Positions 34,631 through 43,561 of a DNA stretch of 64,000 nucleotides are shown one piece after another. Position numbers and translations under genes: made by a program. The stretch lies in contig JADJAH010000017.1 in assembly GCA_016704345.1 (NCBI GenBank), positions 1 to 64,000 of the forward strand, in the 5' to 3' direction. A model generated the notes under the pieces. That model was not told the DNA's origin, ran no database searches, and was given only the letters and a program-made list of their open reading frames with translations. The DNA comes from Ignavibacteria bacterium. GTDB taxonomy: Bacteria > Bacteroidota > Ignavibacteria > Tepidaquicellales > Tepidaquicellaceae. Numbering within the stretch: position 1 is the first letter of the stretch; each line of letters starts with the position of its first letter.

Positions 34631-35232
34631 TGTGATTTGTATTTGTTACTTTAGGTTGAATGAAGATTAGAAATTAGAAATTAAAAATAACGGTCTAAGT
34701 TTTTCCTAAAGTATTCTTGTTCACATCCGTCCAAAACGTTTTACTTTAAATGCAATTAATCCGAGCCACTTGCAGAGAATAAAATCTTTTCCGCTTTCTT
34801 TTGAACCCTTCGGCAAGCTCAGGGCAGGCTCAAAAGAAAGCTTGGCAAAGAAAAGTCGCCCGCTGCCGTATAATTGCCTAAAAATTGCTCGCAATGGCTG
34901 CAAGAATTTAACTCCTCGCCCGACAGAAGAGCGCTGTCGGGCTTCGTCAAACAGAAATTCTTGCTACGCCATTGCTCACAATTTTTTTAACGGCAATTAT
35001 ACGAAGGCGGGTTGTTTTTCCAAATCGAAAAAATCCTAATGCTCCAGCTCAATTTCGTTATAATATCGTTGTTGAAAAATGTTTTGGACGTCAATGATTC
35101 TTGTTAGAAAACCCCGGTACTTTGTGCATCTTAACTCGCTGCTTGAGAATGAGTACTCTGACAAAACATTAGATGTTAAATCAAGTCTGACAAGTTCGAA
35201 AAAGAGTGAGGGAAGATTTCTACAGTGAAATG
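34631..35232. other. Intergenic stretch occupied by a MITE-like element
   Basis: Most of it is copy B of the element (34728-35090). The 100 bases before it hold the leader of the minus-strand DUF853 gene; the 140 bases after it hold the 3' flank of the YCF48-like gene. No gene is supported. Confidence 0.6.
34728..35090 (+). mobile_element. MITE-like element, copy B (363 bp)
   Basis: The ends are CGTCCAAAACGTTTT (34728-34742) and AAAATGTTTTGGACG (35076-35090), imperfect inverted repeats of about 15 bp. CACATC precedes the left end in all three copies in the window, so the true boundary may lie a few bases further out. Internally, CTTTCTTTTGA/TCAAAAGAAAG forms one hairpin. The arms CCGTATAATTGCC...GCAAGAATTT and AAATTCTTGC...GGCAATTATACG form a large palindrome with the central hairpin GCCCGACAG/CTGTCGGGC (34918-34926/34934-34942). 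No transposase gene is present; mobility would require one elsewhere. Confidence 0.8.
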
Positions 35233-36507
35233 TTATTTGAGCGCCAACATCTTCTTAACATCAATGACAACTCCGTCAACTGCCAATGAATAGAAATACA
35301 CTCCGCTCGATAATCCTTCAGAACTAAATTCAACTTGGTAAGATCCTGCAGACTGTTTTCCATTCACCAGTTTTGTTACAAGTCTTCCTGACATGTCGTG
35401 AACACTCATATCTATGTAACTTGAGGTAAGTAATCTATAGCTGATCTTAGTACTTGGATTGAATGGATTCGGATAATTTTGCCCAAGATAATAGTCTTCG
35501 GCAATTGCAGTTTGATTGCTGATTCCAATTGGAGTCCCGACACCGCCTCCGTTGGTAGTTTTCAGAATCGTTCCGTTATATCCGCTGACATAGCCGGTAT
35601 TTTCATTAACAAAATTGAGTGAATACAGATCAACCTGAGTATCTGAGTTCAGAGAATCCCAGGTAGTTCCGGCGTTAGTTGTTCTTAGAATGTAACCCGC
35701 TTCCCCTGCCATCCATCCTTTGGATTGATTGAAAAACTGCATAGAATAAAGTGTATAACCGGGAGTGAGGTAATCGTCCGTGGTCCAGCTTATGCCTGCA
35801 TTAGTTGTCTTCATAAACATACCGCAGCATCCGGTAACCCAGCCGGTATTATTCGCGGCGAAGTCAACGGCAAACAACGGATTCGGCATACCGATGGAAA
35901 TGCTTTCCCAGGTTGTACCCGTGTTTGTTGTTCTGAGAATTGTGCTTTCATTTCCACTGACGACAAACGTGCTGCTGTTTAGAATCTTCACCGCAAAGAA
36001 ATCTATGACAGCCGGGATGTTGAGAATATTTGTCCAAGTTGTGCCGCCATCTGATGAACGCAAGACCGTGGTCTGATTCCCAGGAATTATTACCGAACCG
36101 TCCGGAGCTATGCTAATGTTGTTAAGAGTTATTGAAACACCTGAATTAAGCAACTGCCAGTTGTTGCCGCCGTTGATGGTTTTATACACCCTGCCATTCT
36201 CGCCACAGACGTAACCGGTAGTTGAATCTACAAATGCCATGGCTTTGTGCGACCCCGTAACATTGGACAATTCCCAGCTGTTTCCGGCGTTGGTTGTTTT
36301 CAGAATTGTATTAAATCCACACGACCATCCTGTATTCTGATCGGCAAAATAAATCGAACGTAATTGAACCTGGACTCCGGAATTTAGATGCGTCCATTGC
36401 GCGGTTGCGAAATTTGACAACAAAATAAATGCCGCTGTAAGTAAGAATGACTTTGCCAATGAGAAATTTTTGGGTAAAATATCAATATGAATGGGAAGTT
36501 GAAACAA
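35233..36507 (-). CDS. Exported YCF48-like beta-propeller protein with type IX sorting tail
   Basis: The 424-residue protein has a signal peptide (SLAKSFLLTAAFILLSNFATAQ) after a short extension. The apparent start is TTG at 36507; no in-frame ATG precedes the signal. The propeller repeats are ADQNTGWSCGFNTILKTTNAGNSW, VDSTTGYVCGENGRVYKTINGGNNW, RTTNTGTTW, ANNTGWVTGCCGMFMKTTNAGISW and NENTGYVSGYNGTILKTTNGG. They are very regular and similar to the gene at 31562. The tail is QNYPNPFNPSTKISYRL ... SGVYFYSLAVDGVVIDVKKMLALK. Probably a surface protein, function unknown. It is 57 bases downstream of the SBBP-repeat gene on the same strand. Confidence 0.85.
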   Translation of the reverse strand: MFQLPIHIDILPKNFSLAKSFLLTAAFILLSNFATAQWTHLNSGVQVQLRSIYFADQNTGWSCGFNTILKTTNAGNSWELSNVTGSHKAMAFVDSTTGYVCGENGRVYKTINGGNNWQLLNSGVSITLNNISIAPDGSVIIPGNQTTVLRSSDGGTTWTNILNIPAVIDFFAVKILNSSTFVVSGNESTILRTTNTGTTWESISIGMPNPLFAVDFAANNTGWVTGCCGMFMKTTNAGISWTTDDYLTPGYTLYSMQFFNQSKGWMAGEAGYILRTTNAGTTWDSLNSDTQVDLYSLNFVNENTGYVSGYNGTILKTTNGGGVGTPIGISNQTAIAEDYYLGQNYPNPFNPSTKISYRLLTSSYIDMSVHDMSGRLVTKLVNGKQSAGSYQVEFSSEGLSSGVYFYSLAVDGVVIDVKKMLALK

Positions 36508-36564
36508 GAAAATTACTCTGATAAAAATTTATTGATTATGCTTGACACTAGCCCGAACGGAGCA

Positions 36565-38262
36565 TTATTTGATCAATGACATTTTCCTGGTCGAGACCGC
36601 GACACCATTCACTCGTAAAGTATAGAAGTATATTCCACTGGGCAAGCTCTCAGCTTCGAATCCGACTTCGTGTCTTCCCGGACTCTGGAATTCATTAACA
36701 AGCTTTGTTATTTGCTTTCCCGAAATTTCATTTATAACCAATGACACATTGCCTCGACTCCGCAAATCATAAATTATCTTCGTATTTGGATTGAACGGAT
36801 TTGGATAGTTTTGATGAAGCTCTGCTGAAGAAGGCAAAGCAGTTGTATTACTTCCTATTCCGATGATGTCCGAATACTTTATTGTAGTTATATCATAATC
36901 TGTTGAATCACCAAGACTTATACCGGTCACGTAAACACTGCTCTCCTTATCCAATACAATTGAATATATAAAGTCTTCAGGCTCTGCCGTCACTGAATAT
37001 CTGTCAGACCAGATCATCTGACCCGTCTGATTCAGTTTCTGAATGAAGTAAGTGACTTGTACGCTTCCCCTATCCGAATAACCTCCGACATAAACATTTC
37101 CATTGGTATCCACTGCAACTGAATTGCCGCCGTCGCTTCCGTTTGCTGAACCATTAAATAATGATGTCCATTCAAGCGCACCGCTTGAACTGATCTTGAG
37201 AGTAAGGATATCTTCCGCACCGAGTCCCGTGCCGTTTCTGCTGGAACCAGTCACATAACAATTGCCGAAATTGTCAGTTGAAATTGATGAAGGTATGTCC
37301 GAAAATGTCACGCCATAATGGTTCTGCCAAATAACATTTCCTTCGCTGCTAATCTTTGAAACAAAATAATCCGCGGAACTTGATGCATTCAAAATGCTTC
37401 CACTGACAAGAATATTTCCTGAACGATCAAGCTTCATATCCGATGGCCTGTCTGATGATGACGAAGCGTTACCTGAGAAAGTTTTTTCCCAGATCATGTT
37501 GAGGGAAGAATCAAACTTTGCTATTGCTATGTCACTGCCGTTGTTCTCAACGGACTTCTCATAAGCCATATAAATACTTCCGGCACTTCCTGCCTGAATG
37601 GATATCGGGTAACAGTTACCGAAAGAATTGAGTATCAATTTGCGTTCCAATACTCCGGCTGCTGAAAAAGAAGCCAGAGTTGTTTTGTATTCGTCAGATG
37701 AATTTCTCAAGACGCCCGCGCAGACAAAGTTTCCAGTCGAGCCTTCAACAACTGTTTCACCGGATCCTGAACTATATCCCGATTCTTCGATGACTCTCAG
37801 CCAAAGTAGATTACCGTTTGGGGAAAATTTGGCTGCAGAAAATTTTGTGTTATTGTCATTTGCAGTAATGAATCCGGTCACATAGATACTTCCATCAATT
37901 GACACAATTGCTTCATTGAGCTGATCTGACAAATTTGCTTCTCCGTTGTACCTAGCAGCCCACAATTGATTCCCTTCTGCCGAGTACTTTATTATTGAGA
38001 AGTCAGTCAATGTTCCCATACCGATTGAAGAACCGTAGACCAATATGCCGCCATTTGTGACAGGGATCATTCCGGATGCAATGTCAAAACTATTTGCATC
38101 GCCATTGTATCTCTGCACCCACTCTCTTTGAACCTGTGCCTCTCCGACTCCCGAAATTGCAACTATTAGAAGCAGTAGTAGAAATAGATTAACTGTTGTT
38201 TTCAAATAGAAGACTTTGCTTTCATGAAAGTTATTTTGCTGTTCAATATTTTTCAAAGACAT
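36565..38262 (-). CDS. Exported SBBP-repeat beta-propeller protein with type IX sorting tail
   Basis: The 565-residue protein has a signal segment (LKTTVNLFLLLLLIVAISGVGEAQ) preceded by 20 polar residues, so the true start may be internal (a TTG at about 38202). Repeats contain the SBBP pattern, for example VAVDTNGNVYVGGYSDRG, ISTDNFGNCYVTGSSRNG, LDRSGNILVSGSIL and VLDKESSVYVTGISLG, each with an (I/L)xKxxxxGxxxW strand (for example SAEGNQLWAARYNG). The tail is QNYPNPFNPNTKIIYDL ... SGIYFYTLRVNGVAVSTRKMSLIK. No catalytic motif is visible. A TAATTTTG element abuts the listed ATG (minus strand 38264-38271), which also favours a start further in. Confidence 0.83.
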   Translation of the reverse strand: MSLKNIEQQNNFHESKVFYLKTTVNLFLLLLLIVAISGVGEAQVQREWVQRYNGDANSFDIASGMIPVTNGGILVYGSSIGMGTLTDFSIIKYSAEGNQLWAARYNGEANLSDQLNEAIVSIDGSIYVTGFITANDNNTKFSAAKFSPNGNLLWLRVIEESGYSSGSGETVVEGSTGNFVCAGVLRNSSDEYKTTLASFSAAGVLERKLILNSFGNCYPISIQAGSAGSIYMAYEKSVENNGSDIAIAKFDSSLNMIWEKTFSGNASSSSDRPSDMKLDRSGNILVSGSILNASSSADYFVSKISSEGNVIWQNHYGVTFSDIPSSISTDNFGNCYVTGSSRNGTGLGAEDILTLKISSSGALEWTSLFNGSANGSDGGNSVAVDTNGNVYVGGYSDRGSVQVTYFIQKLNQTGQMIWSDRYSVTAEPEDFIYSIVLDKESSVYVTGISLGDSTDYDITTIKYSDIIGIGSNTTALPSSAELHQNYPNPFNPNTKIIYDLRSRGNVSLVINEISGKQITKLVNEFQSPGRHEVGFEAESLPSGIYFYTLRVNGVAVSTRKMSLIK

Positions 38263-38374
38263 TCAAAATTAGTATTGACAAATCAATTAACGTGACTCAT
38301 CAGAAATTTCTTGTTTGAACTTAGTCTTGATAAGGTCTAAATTGCACATCAATTTTCGAATTAGCCACTTAACA

Positions 38375-38713
38375 ATGAGTCAGGAAGAAAAAAACTTTGT
38401 TGCAATCAACTATATAGACTGCAAGGATCACTATAAACCAAGATTTGAAGAACTATTCGGATCACGTGCCAAAGCTATTGACAGAATGCCCGGATTCAAA
38501 AATATGGAAGTCCTGAAACCATCGGACGGCAGCAACATTTATCTTATTGTCAGCCACTGGGAGTCAGAAGACTCGTTCAAAGAATGGACAAAGTCGCCTG
38601 AATTTATTGAAGGTCACAAACGCGGGTTTGAAGACATTCGCATTGCAAAAGAAAAAGGCGAAGAAATGCCCATGACTTCAGACTTCAAAACATACAAAGT
38701 CATTTCAAGATAA
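38375..38713 (+). CDS. ABM-domain protein, IsdG/HmoB-like (possible heme-degrading monooxygenase)
   Basis: The 112-residue protein from ATG 38375 (MSQEEKNFVAINYIDC) is a ferredoxin-like alpha-beta barrel of the antibiotic biosynthesis monooxygenase type. RFEELFG and MPGFKNMEVLKPSD, then YLIVSHWESEDSFKEWTKSPEFIEGHKRG, contain candidate Asn, Trp and His residues in the order of the IsdG catalytic triad. IsdG/HmoB enzymes open heme to release iron; the motif order supports that but does not prove it. A TTG at 38315 would add 20 residues of poor composition and is rejected. Confidence 0.78.
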   Translation: MSQEEKNFVAINYIDCKDHYKPRFEELFGSRAKAIDRMPGFKNMEVLKPSDGSNIYLIVSHWESEDSFKEWTKSPEFIEGHKRGFEDIRIAKEKGEEMPMTSDFKTYKVISR

Positions 38714-39159
38714 TCATCGGCTCTGAAAGATCAGGGTTTGATTAATTGCAGAACTTCGGAAACCACTTTTAATATTCTTCCAGGAAATATTTTCTCAAAA
38801 CCAGAAATTCTGTTTATCATTGCTTTGTTAGGTAAGCAGAGTGGAACTAATCTTTAACTTCCCCAGATTGCCTTCCCCGCGCGAAATGAATCTAACGAGA
38901 TAGCGAAACAACATCCCGCAATAGAGAATTTAACTAACATGTAATTTGTCATTCCCGTGTAATGTGCATGACACCCTCACCCCAGCCCTCTCCCACCGGG
39001 AGAGGGGTTTGGTCTCTTATTTGTGAATCGATTTCATCATTTTCTCAACTCTCAATTCTCCACTTTCCACTTTCCACTTTCCACTTTCCACTTTCCATTT
39101 TCCATTTTCCACTTTCCATTTTCAACTTTTAACTTTCAACTTTCAACTCATATCAATGA
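38714..39159. other. Intergenic stretch ending in a heptamer array
   Basis: The left half is unremarkable. At 38969-39007 is the widespread repeat CACCCTCACCCCAGCCCTCTCCC with its hairpin CCCTCTCCC/GGGAGAGGG, also partly present at 28259-28291. From about 39040 to 39150 a heptamer array fills the gap up to the subtilisin-like gene. No gene is supported. Confidence 0.6.
39040..39150. repeat. Heptamer tandem array (CTTTCCA / CATTTTC type)
   Basis: About fifteen 7-bp units, including TCAATTC, CACTTTC, CATTTTC and CAACTTT variants, run without interruption. Read on the minus strand they are GAAAGTG, GAAAATG, GAAAGTT and GAGAATT, the same word family as the array at 31145-31220 but in the opposite orientation. 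The array lies just beyond the 3' end of the minus-strand subtilisin-like gene. Confidence 0.85.
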
Positions 39160-41553
39160 TCACTTGATAAGTACCATCTTTCTGATATCAGTAAAATCTC
39201 CTGCCTCCATTTTATAGTAATAAATTCCGCTGGAGATTCCTTTGAAATCATTTCCGTCAAACTCTATACTGTAGCTTCCTCTCTGCTTAATTCCGTTTAC
39301 CAGCAATGCAACTTCTTTTCCTAATGCATCATAAACTCTTACTTTCACAAGCCCGTCCTTGGGTACAGTATATCTGATAACTGTTACAGGATTGAAGGGA
39401 TTTGGGTAATTCTGCTCAAGCGAATACGAAAGTTCATTCCCATTATTTCCGGAGATTCCTGTTGTAGTTCCAAACGGAAAGTTTGTTGAGAATGGAAACG
39501 TTGTATAATATGCTTGAACCTGATTTGTATCTGTAATGCCAAGACTTATATTTTGTCCTGAAGCAGAAGCACTTGTCTTTGCCGCAAGTATAAGTGTTCT
39601 GGCAGTATCAAGAAACTTGAACTTGAGCGAATCAAATGACAATGGACCATTTACAAAAGGATGCGACCTAAGCTTAATGTCACCTGAGCTGACAATATTA
39701 TTCCTGTCCTTATCCCAATACAAATCGAATGACAGAATATGTGCAGATGTTGCATTTGTCGTCATTCCAAACTTCAGAGTTTTGAGTGAACCAACTTTCG
39801 GATTAACATCAGTGGAGATCCTTATCCCCGCAAGCTCTCTGGCTGTATCACTTGCTGTAACTGTATTGTTAATGACCATGTTGCTTCCACCGTTAATTCC
39901 GGCAAGCGTAAACTTTGGGGAAGTTGTTGCCGCAAGTGCATCAATTCTTCCCGTTCCATATCTGGGATCTTTTCCGGCAGCGCCTTTCTCAACAGATGTA
40001 AGTTCAATCACCTTGCTGACGTCTTGCGGAAGCATTTCGGGATTCACTGACAACATAAGCGCTACACATCCTGCAGAATGCGGTGTTGCAGAAGATGTTC
40101 CGCTGAATGATTGGTAGCCTGTTCCTGAGCCCGCAGTTGATGTTGAGCCGTTTCCGGGAGCAGAAACATCGGGTTTCAGAAGTCCCATTGAATCAGGTAA
40201 TTCGACAGGCGCAACGCGGCTGTATGGATAATCTTTATGACTCGAATCGGTTGGATAAGTATAAGCTCCCCATAACTCCCAGTTACCCCATGTGGCAGGA
40301 CCGGAAGGTGATGATGAAGAAATCACATCAGTCTGGCAAACAACATTTCCAACTCCAATGACTCCGCTCACATTTCCTCTTTTCAATTGTTCCGGATGTA
40401 GCCATGGCGGCGGGATATTACCCGCTGTTGAAATGTTCAGCGGAACGGGAGCGCTTGAGTTTCCGCCGTCATTACTAGTAGAATTTGTAATGATCATTCC
40501 TCCGGCCAGGGTCATGTCCGTTACCAGTCTCATTTGTGAATAATTCGGTTTCGGATTGAAGTACCATTTCCAGCTTAATGAACTCGTAGCAACATCGGCA
40601 CCCATTTGCAAAGCATATTGGAATGCAAGATATTGAGCCGCTTCACCGCTACCGTTTCTCATCGGAATTCCCTTTGCTCCGGGAGCAACGCCTGTCTGTG
40701 TTCCGCCTGTACCGTCACCCACAACATGCCCCATGGTAGCAGAACCATGTGAAGCTGCGGTGACATTGTAATTGTTAGTAGTAAAATCCCAGCCAATAAG
40801 ATCATCTATCTTACCGTTACCGTCATTGTCAACTCCATTAATATCTCCCGCATCAAATGTTGAACCGGTTCCGGATACAATCTCCAGTGTCTTTCCGTTG
40901 CCGTTAGCATCTTCACCAAGATTCTGCCACATATTTCTTACAAGATCAGGATGCTTCCAATAGAATCCATCATCTGCATTTGCCACTATTACGCCGCTGC
41001 CTCTGTTTCCCAAAGCCCAGACCTGATCGGCTTTCATCAGAACTACTCCCGGTTCCGGAGCTACCGTCATTGTGTTTGGCAATGCCTCAATGAACGGAGG
41101 TGACGGCTGTTTGCTGTCGTGAAGCATTTCGGACGGGAACTCAGGATCAAAACAAATCAATTTAACATTGTCAAAAGCAGCAAGATCGTTAATCACTTGA
41201 GATGCCGCAGAAGTGACAATTGAATTTGTCAGCCATAGAACTTCATAGCCGTTAATTGTGCCTTCAGAAGTTCTTGCATTCAGAAATTCACGAACATTTC
41301 TTTGGTAATTGTCCGCATAACCCTGCAGCCTTTCGATTACAATTCTTCTCCGCTCATCTTTTGGTGTGTCGTAAGAGATGAATGAAAAATCATTCAGGGT
41401 AAGGTGCTCATTGAAAAGTACATAGATATTAAGTTTCGTATTCTCCGAAGCCTGATCCATTCTTGTTTGAAGCTCTTCATGGATTTTTGGAGATTTTGAA
41501 AATGAATTGCCGGTAATCAGCAATGCTATTACAATAAGGAATGCAGCTTTCAT
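39160..41553 (-). CDS. Exported subtilisin-like (S8) serine peptidase with type IX sorting tail
   Basis: From ATG 41553 the signal peptide is MKAAFLIVIALLITGNSFS; an upstream ATG at 41583 adds ten residues. A propeptide-like region of about 150 residues precedes the S8 domain. The catalytic Asp lies in VIVANADDGFYWKHPDL (less usual than D-T-G/S), His in AASHGSATMGHVVGDG, the oxyanion Asn in MIITNSTSNDGG, and Ser in FSGTSSATPHSAGCVALML. After the peptidase comes a beta-rich module (including DKDRNNIVSSGDIKL), then the sorting tail QNYPNPFNPVTVIRYTV ... IRKMVLIK. It probably degrades proteins outside the cell or at the surface. Confidence 0.9.
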   Translation of the reverse strand: MKAAFLIVIALLITGNSFSKSPKIHEELQTRMDQASENTKLNIYVLFNEHLTLNDFSFISYDTPKDERRRIVIERLQGYADNYQRNVREFLNARTSEGTINGYEVLWLTNSIVTSAASQVINDLAAFDNVKLICFDPEFPSEMLHDSKQPSPPFIEALPNTMTVAPEPGVVLMKADQVWALGNRGSGVIVANADDGFYWKHPDLVRNMWQNLGEDANGNGKTLEIVSGTGSTFDAGDINGVDNDGNGKIDDLIGWDFTTNNYNVTAASHGSATMGHVVGDGTGGTQTGVAPGAKGIPMRNGSGEAAQYLAFQYALQMGADVATSSLSWKWYFNPKPNYSQMRLVTDMTLAGGMIITNSTSNDGGNSSAPVPLNISTAGNIPPPWLHPEQLKRGNVSGVIGVGNVVCQTDVISSSSPSGPATWGNWELWGAYTYPTDSSHKDYPYSRVAPVELPDSMGLLKPDVSAPGNGSTSTAGSGTGYQSFSGTSSATPHSAGCVALMLSVNPEMLPQDVSKVIELTSVEKGAAGKDPRYGTGRIDALAATTSPKFTLAGINGGSNMVINNTVTASDTARELAGIRISTDVNPKVGSLKTLKFGMTTNATSAHILSFDLYWDKDRNNIVSSGDIKLRSHPFVNGPLSFDSLKFKFLDTARTLILAAKTSASASGQNISLGITDTNQVQAYYTTFPFSTNFPFGTTTGISGNNGNELSYSLEQNYPNPFNPVTVIRYTVPKDGLVKVRVYDALGKEVALLVNGIKQRGSYSIEFDGNDFKGISSGIYYYKMEAGDFTDIRKMVLIK

Positions 41554-41762
41554 GATTTTTAATTTTTTTTCAAAGTTAGTCATGCTGAAGTGTTTATCAA
41601 GTTAAAAAATGTTGCAGAGCTTGTTGGTTGCAGTTACCTCTTGGCACATCTGAGTCATTCAATACATTGTATGTCTATACCAATTAGTTTAATTTTGTAC
41701 ATTAAAACTATGTCATACAATATTGCTTTCCTTTCAATCATTTCATAATTAATGTTGGTAAA

Positions 41763-42552
41763 ATGTCTGTAGGAAATTTTAATACTTTTTTGTAAGCTTC
41801 TGCTGTTCGCTATACTCTTCATTCCTGTAGGATCGAATGCTCAGAAATCAGGCGATGAAATTGCAAAGCAGTTGGCAAATCCCATTGCTAGCCTTATAAG
41901 TGTACCATTTCAGAGCACTTTTCAGTTTGGAATCGGCGGGATGGATGGATACAGATATTTGATGAACTTGCAGCCTGTCATACCGGTATCACTGGGCAAA
42001 GGACTTAACCTAATAAACAGGATCATTGTACCGGTTGTAGTACAAAACAGAGCCGTTGATATGGAAAGACAAAATGGATTGGGTGATATAGTTTATTCTG
42101 CCTTCTTCTCACCGGCATCCGGGGGACTTACATGGGGTGTTGGTCCGGCATTCTCAATCCCGACGGCAACTAATGAGCTTCTTGGTTCCAAAAAACTTCT
42201 CATTGCTCGCTCACCCGGCAGCTGGACTGTTGGTATGCTTGCAAACAACCCTGGTCAGTTGCAGGAGATGAGAACAGACCCGATATTAATTCATTATTCG
42301 CTCAGCCCTTTGTTACATATAATTTTGAGGGAGGACTTGGATTCGGAGCATCATCTGAAAACGTTTATGATTGGAAGGAATAAGCGTCTTGCTTCAGGGC
42401 TTGTTGCACTGAATCTTACGCAGGTGTTTAAATTTGGTTCTAAGCAAGTGGCAAGCTTTGTTGCCGCCCCGGTGTATTATTATTCCAGTAATGCCGTGAA
42501 CAGGCCGGAGTGGGGAGCTAAGTTTGCGTTGACGCTTGTTTTCCCAAAATAG
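41763..42552 (+). pseudogene. Outer-membrane beta-barrel 'transporter'-like gene with three frameshifts
   Basis: ATG 41763 opens MSVGNFNTF but hits TAA after the T6 run at 41786-41791. Dropping one T gives CKLLLFAILFIPVGSNAQ, completing a signal peptide. The next part (NPIASLISVPFQSTFQFG ... LNLQPVIPVSL ... GLGDIVYSAFFSP ... WGVGPAFSIPTAT) follows a family I recall as outer-membrane 'transporter' proteins misnamed neuromedin U. After GSWTVGMLANN (about 42249) the conserved WSVAGDENRPDINSLFAQPFVTYNFEGGLGF runs in another frame to TAA 42381. The last part (ASGLVALNLTQVFKFGSKQ ... KFALTLVFPK) returns to the first frame. The gene is probably inactive or the sequence faulty here. Confidence 0.75.
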
Positions 42553-42781
42553 AGATTTAATCAACATGATTTTGCATAATAGTATGATTTGGTCATTGAA
42601 TTTAATTGTTGTTAGTGATATGACTTTGACAAGAAATATTTGTCGAGTCACATTCATTAAAATCTTTCCAATTCGATTTGAAAGAAAAAATGAAATCCCA
42701 TTTTTCAAATTGCTAAATTGCAATGATATTTTCAGGAAAGAAATGGTTTATAAATGTCTCTGACATTAATTCATTATAATC

Positions 42782-43165
42782 ATGTTTGAAGAGTTTTTTC
42801 ATTCAGTAGTAGAGAGTATTGCTGTAGGCATTGAATTTCTTGCCGTTGTCCTGATTGCAATTGTTTTCGTGTACGCGCTGATAGGAAGTGTTCTTCATAT
42901 TGGCAAGAGGGATATTACGGTTTACCGCCGTTATAAGATAATGATAGCCAAGGTCTTGCAGACAGGTTTGGAGTTTCTTGTAGCCGCAGATATAATCAGG
43001 ACTGTGATAGTTAAGCCGAATCTTGAGGAAGTTCTGGTCCTGGCTTTGCTGGTTGTAGTTAGGACATTTCTAAGCTGGACTCTTACGCTTGAGTCTGAAG
43101 GCAGATGGCCCTGGCAGCCTGAAACTGAAGAAACTAAATCTATTATTGAACATAACAAAGAATAG
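42782..43165 (+). CDS. DUF1622 family membrane protein
   Basis: This 127-residue protein has three membrane helices (SIAVGIEFLAVVLIAIVFVYALIGSVLHI, a second in LQTGLEFLVAADIIRTVI, a third in LEEVLVLALLVVVRTFLSWTL). The pattern (Y)RRYKIMIAKVLQTGLEFLVAADII...VRTFLSWTLTLE(S)EGRWPW is diagnostic of DUF1622. No function is known. It is the first of three small membrane-protein genes packed on one strand (6-base gap, then 4-base overlap), which form a probable operon leading toward the sulfatase-maturation genes. Confidence 0.85.
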   Translation: MFEEFFHSVVESIAVGIEFLAVVLIAIVFVYALIGSVLHIGKRDITVYRRYKIMIAKVLQTGLEFLVAADIIRTVIVKPNLEEVLVLALLVVVRTFLSWTLTLESEGRWPWQPETEETKSIIEHNKE

Positions 43166-43171
43166 CATACA

Positions 43172-43561
43172 GTGGAAGAATTTTTTACCCGCTTTTTCGA
43201 TAATCTGGGTTTGAAAACCGAAGGTCCGATGAAGTTTCGATTCATACTTCAGCCGCTTATGTCACTCATACTGGCATTTAAAGCCGGATTGAGAGATTCT
43301 AAGAAGGGCCAGGTTCCATTTTTCTGGGGGCTCATATCTCAGAAAGGTGAACGAAAAGATCTTATTCAGGAAGGATGGAAAGACCTGGCAAAGTTGTTTG
43401 TAATTGCATTGGTGCTTGACATCATAGTTCAACTGATTGTTCTTAAGACCGTTTATCCGCTTGAAGCAGTCTTGACTGCTGTATTGCTGGCATTTATTCC
43501 ATATCTGATATTCAGGGGTATCTTTAACAGACTTTTTTCATTTCTCAAAAAAGACAAATGA
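43172..43561 (+). CDS. Small membrane protein, unknown family
   Basis: The 129-residue protein starts at GTG 43172 (MEEFFTRFFDNLGL). It has an amphipathic N-terminal half and two C-terminal membrane helices (LAKLFVIALVLDIIVQLIVLKTVY and EAVLTAVLLAFIPYLIFRGIFNRLFSFL). The soluble part contains FRFILQPLMSLILAFKAGLRDSKKGQVPFFWGL, a motif I have seen only in hypothetical proteins. It lies between DUF1622 and DUF202 genes and is joined to the DUF202 gene by an ATGA overlap, so the three are likely co-translated. Confidence 0.75.
   Translation: MEEFFTRFFDNLGLKTEGPMKFRFILQPLMSLILAFKAGLRDSKKGQVPFFWGLISQKGERKDLIQEGWKDLAKLFVIALVLDIIVQLIVLKTVYPLEAVLTAVLLAFIPYLIFRGIFNRLFSFLKKDK

Noticed and set aside
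34770..35039. Open frame of 89 codons (AKKSRPLPYNCLKIARNGCK...) also seen at 19940-20128
   Set aside because: It lies wholly inside the palindromic MITE-like element in both copies, and its ends coincide with hairpins rather than with gene signals. Conservation is explained by the DNA repeat.
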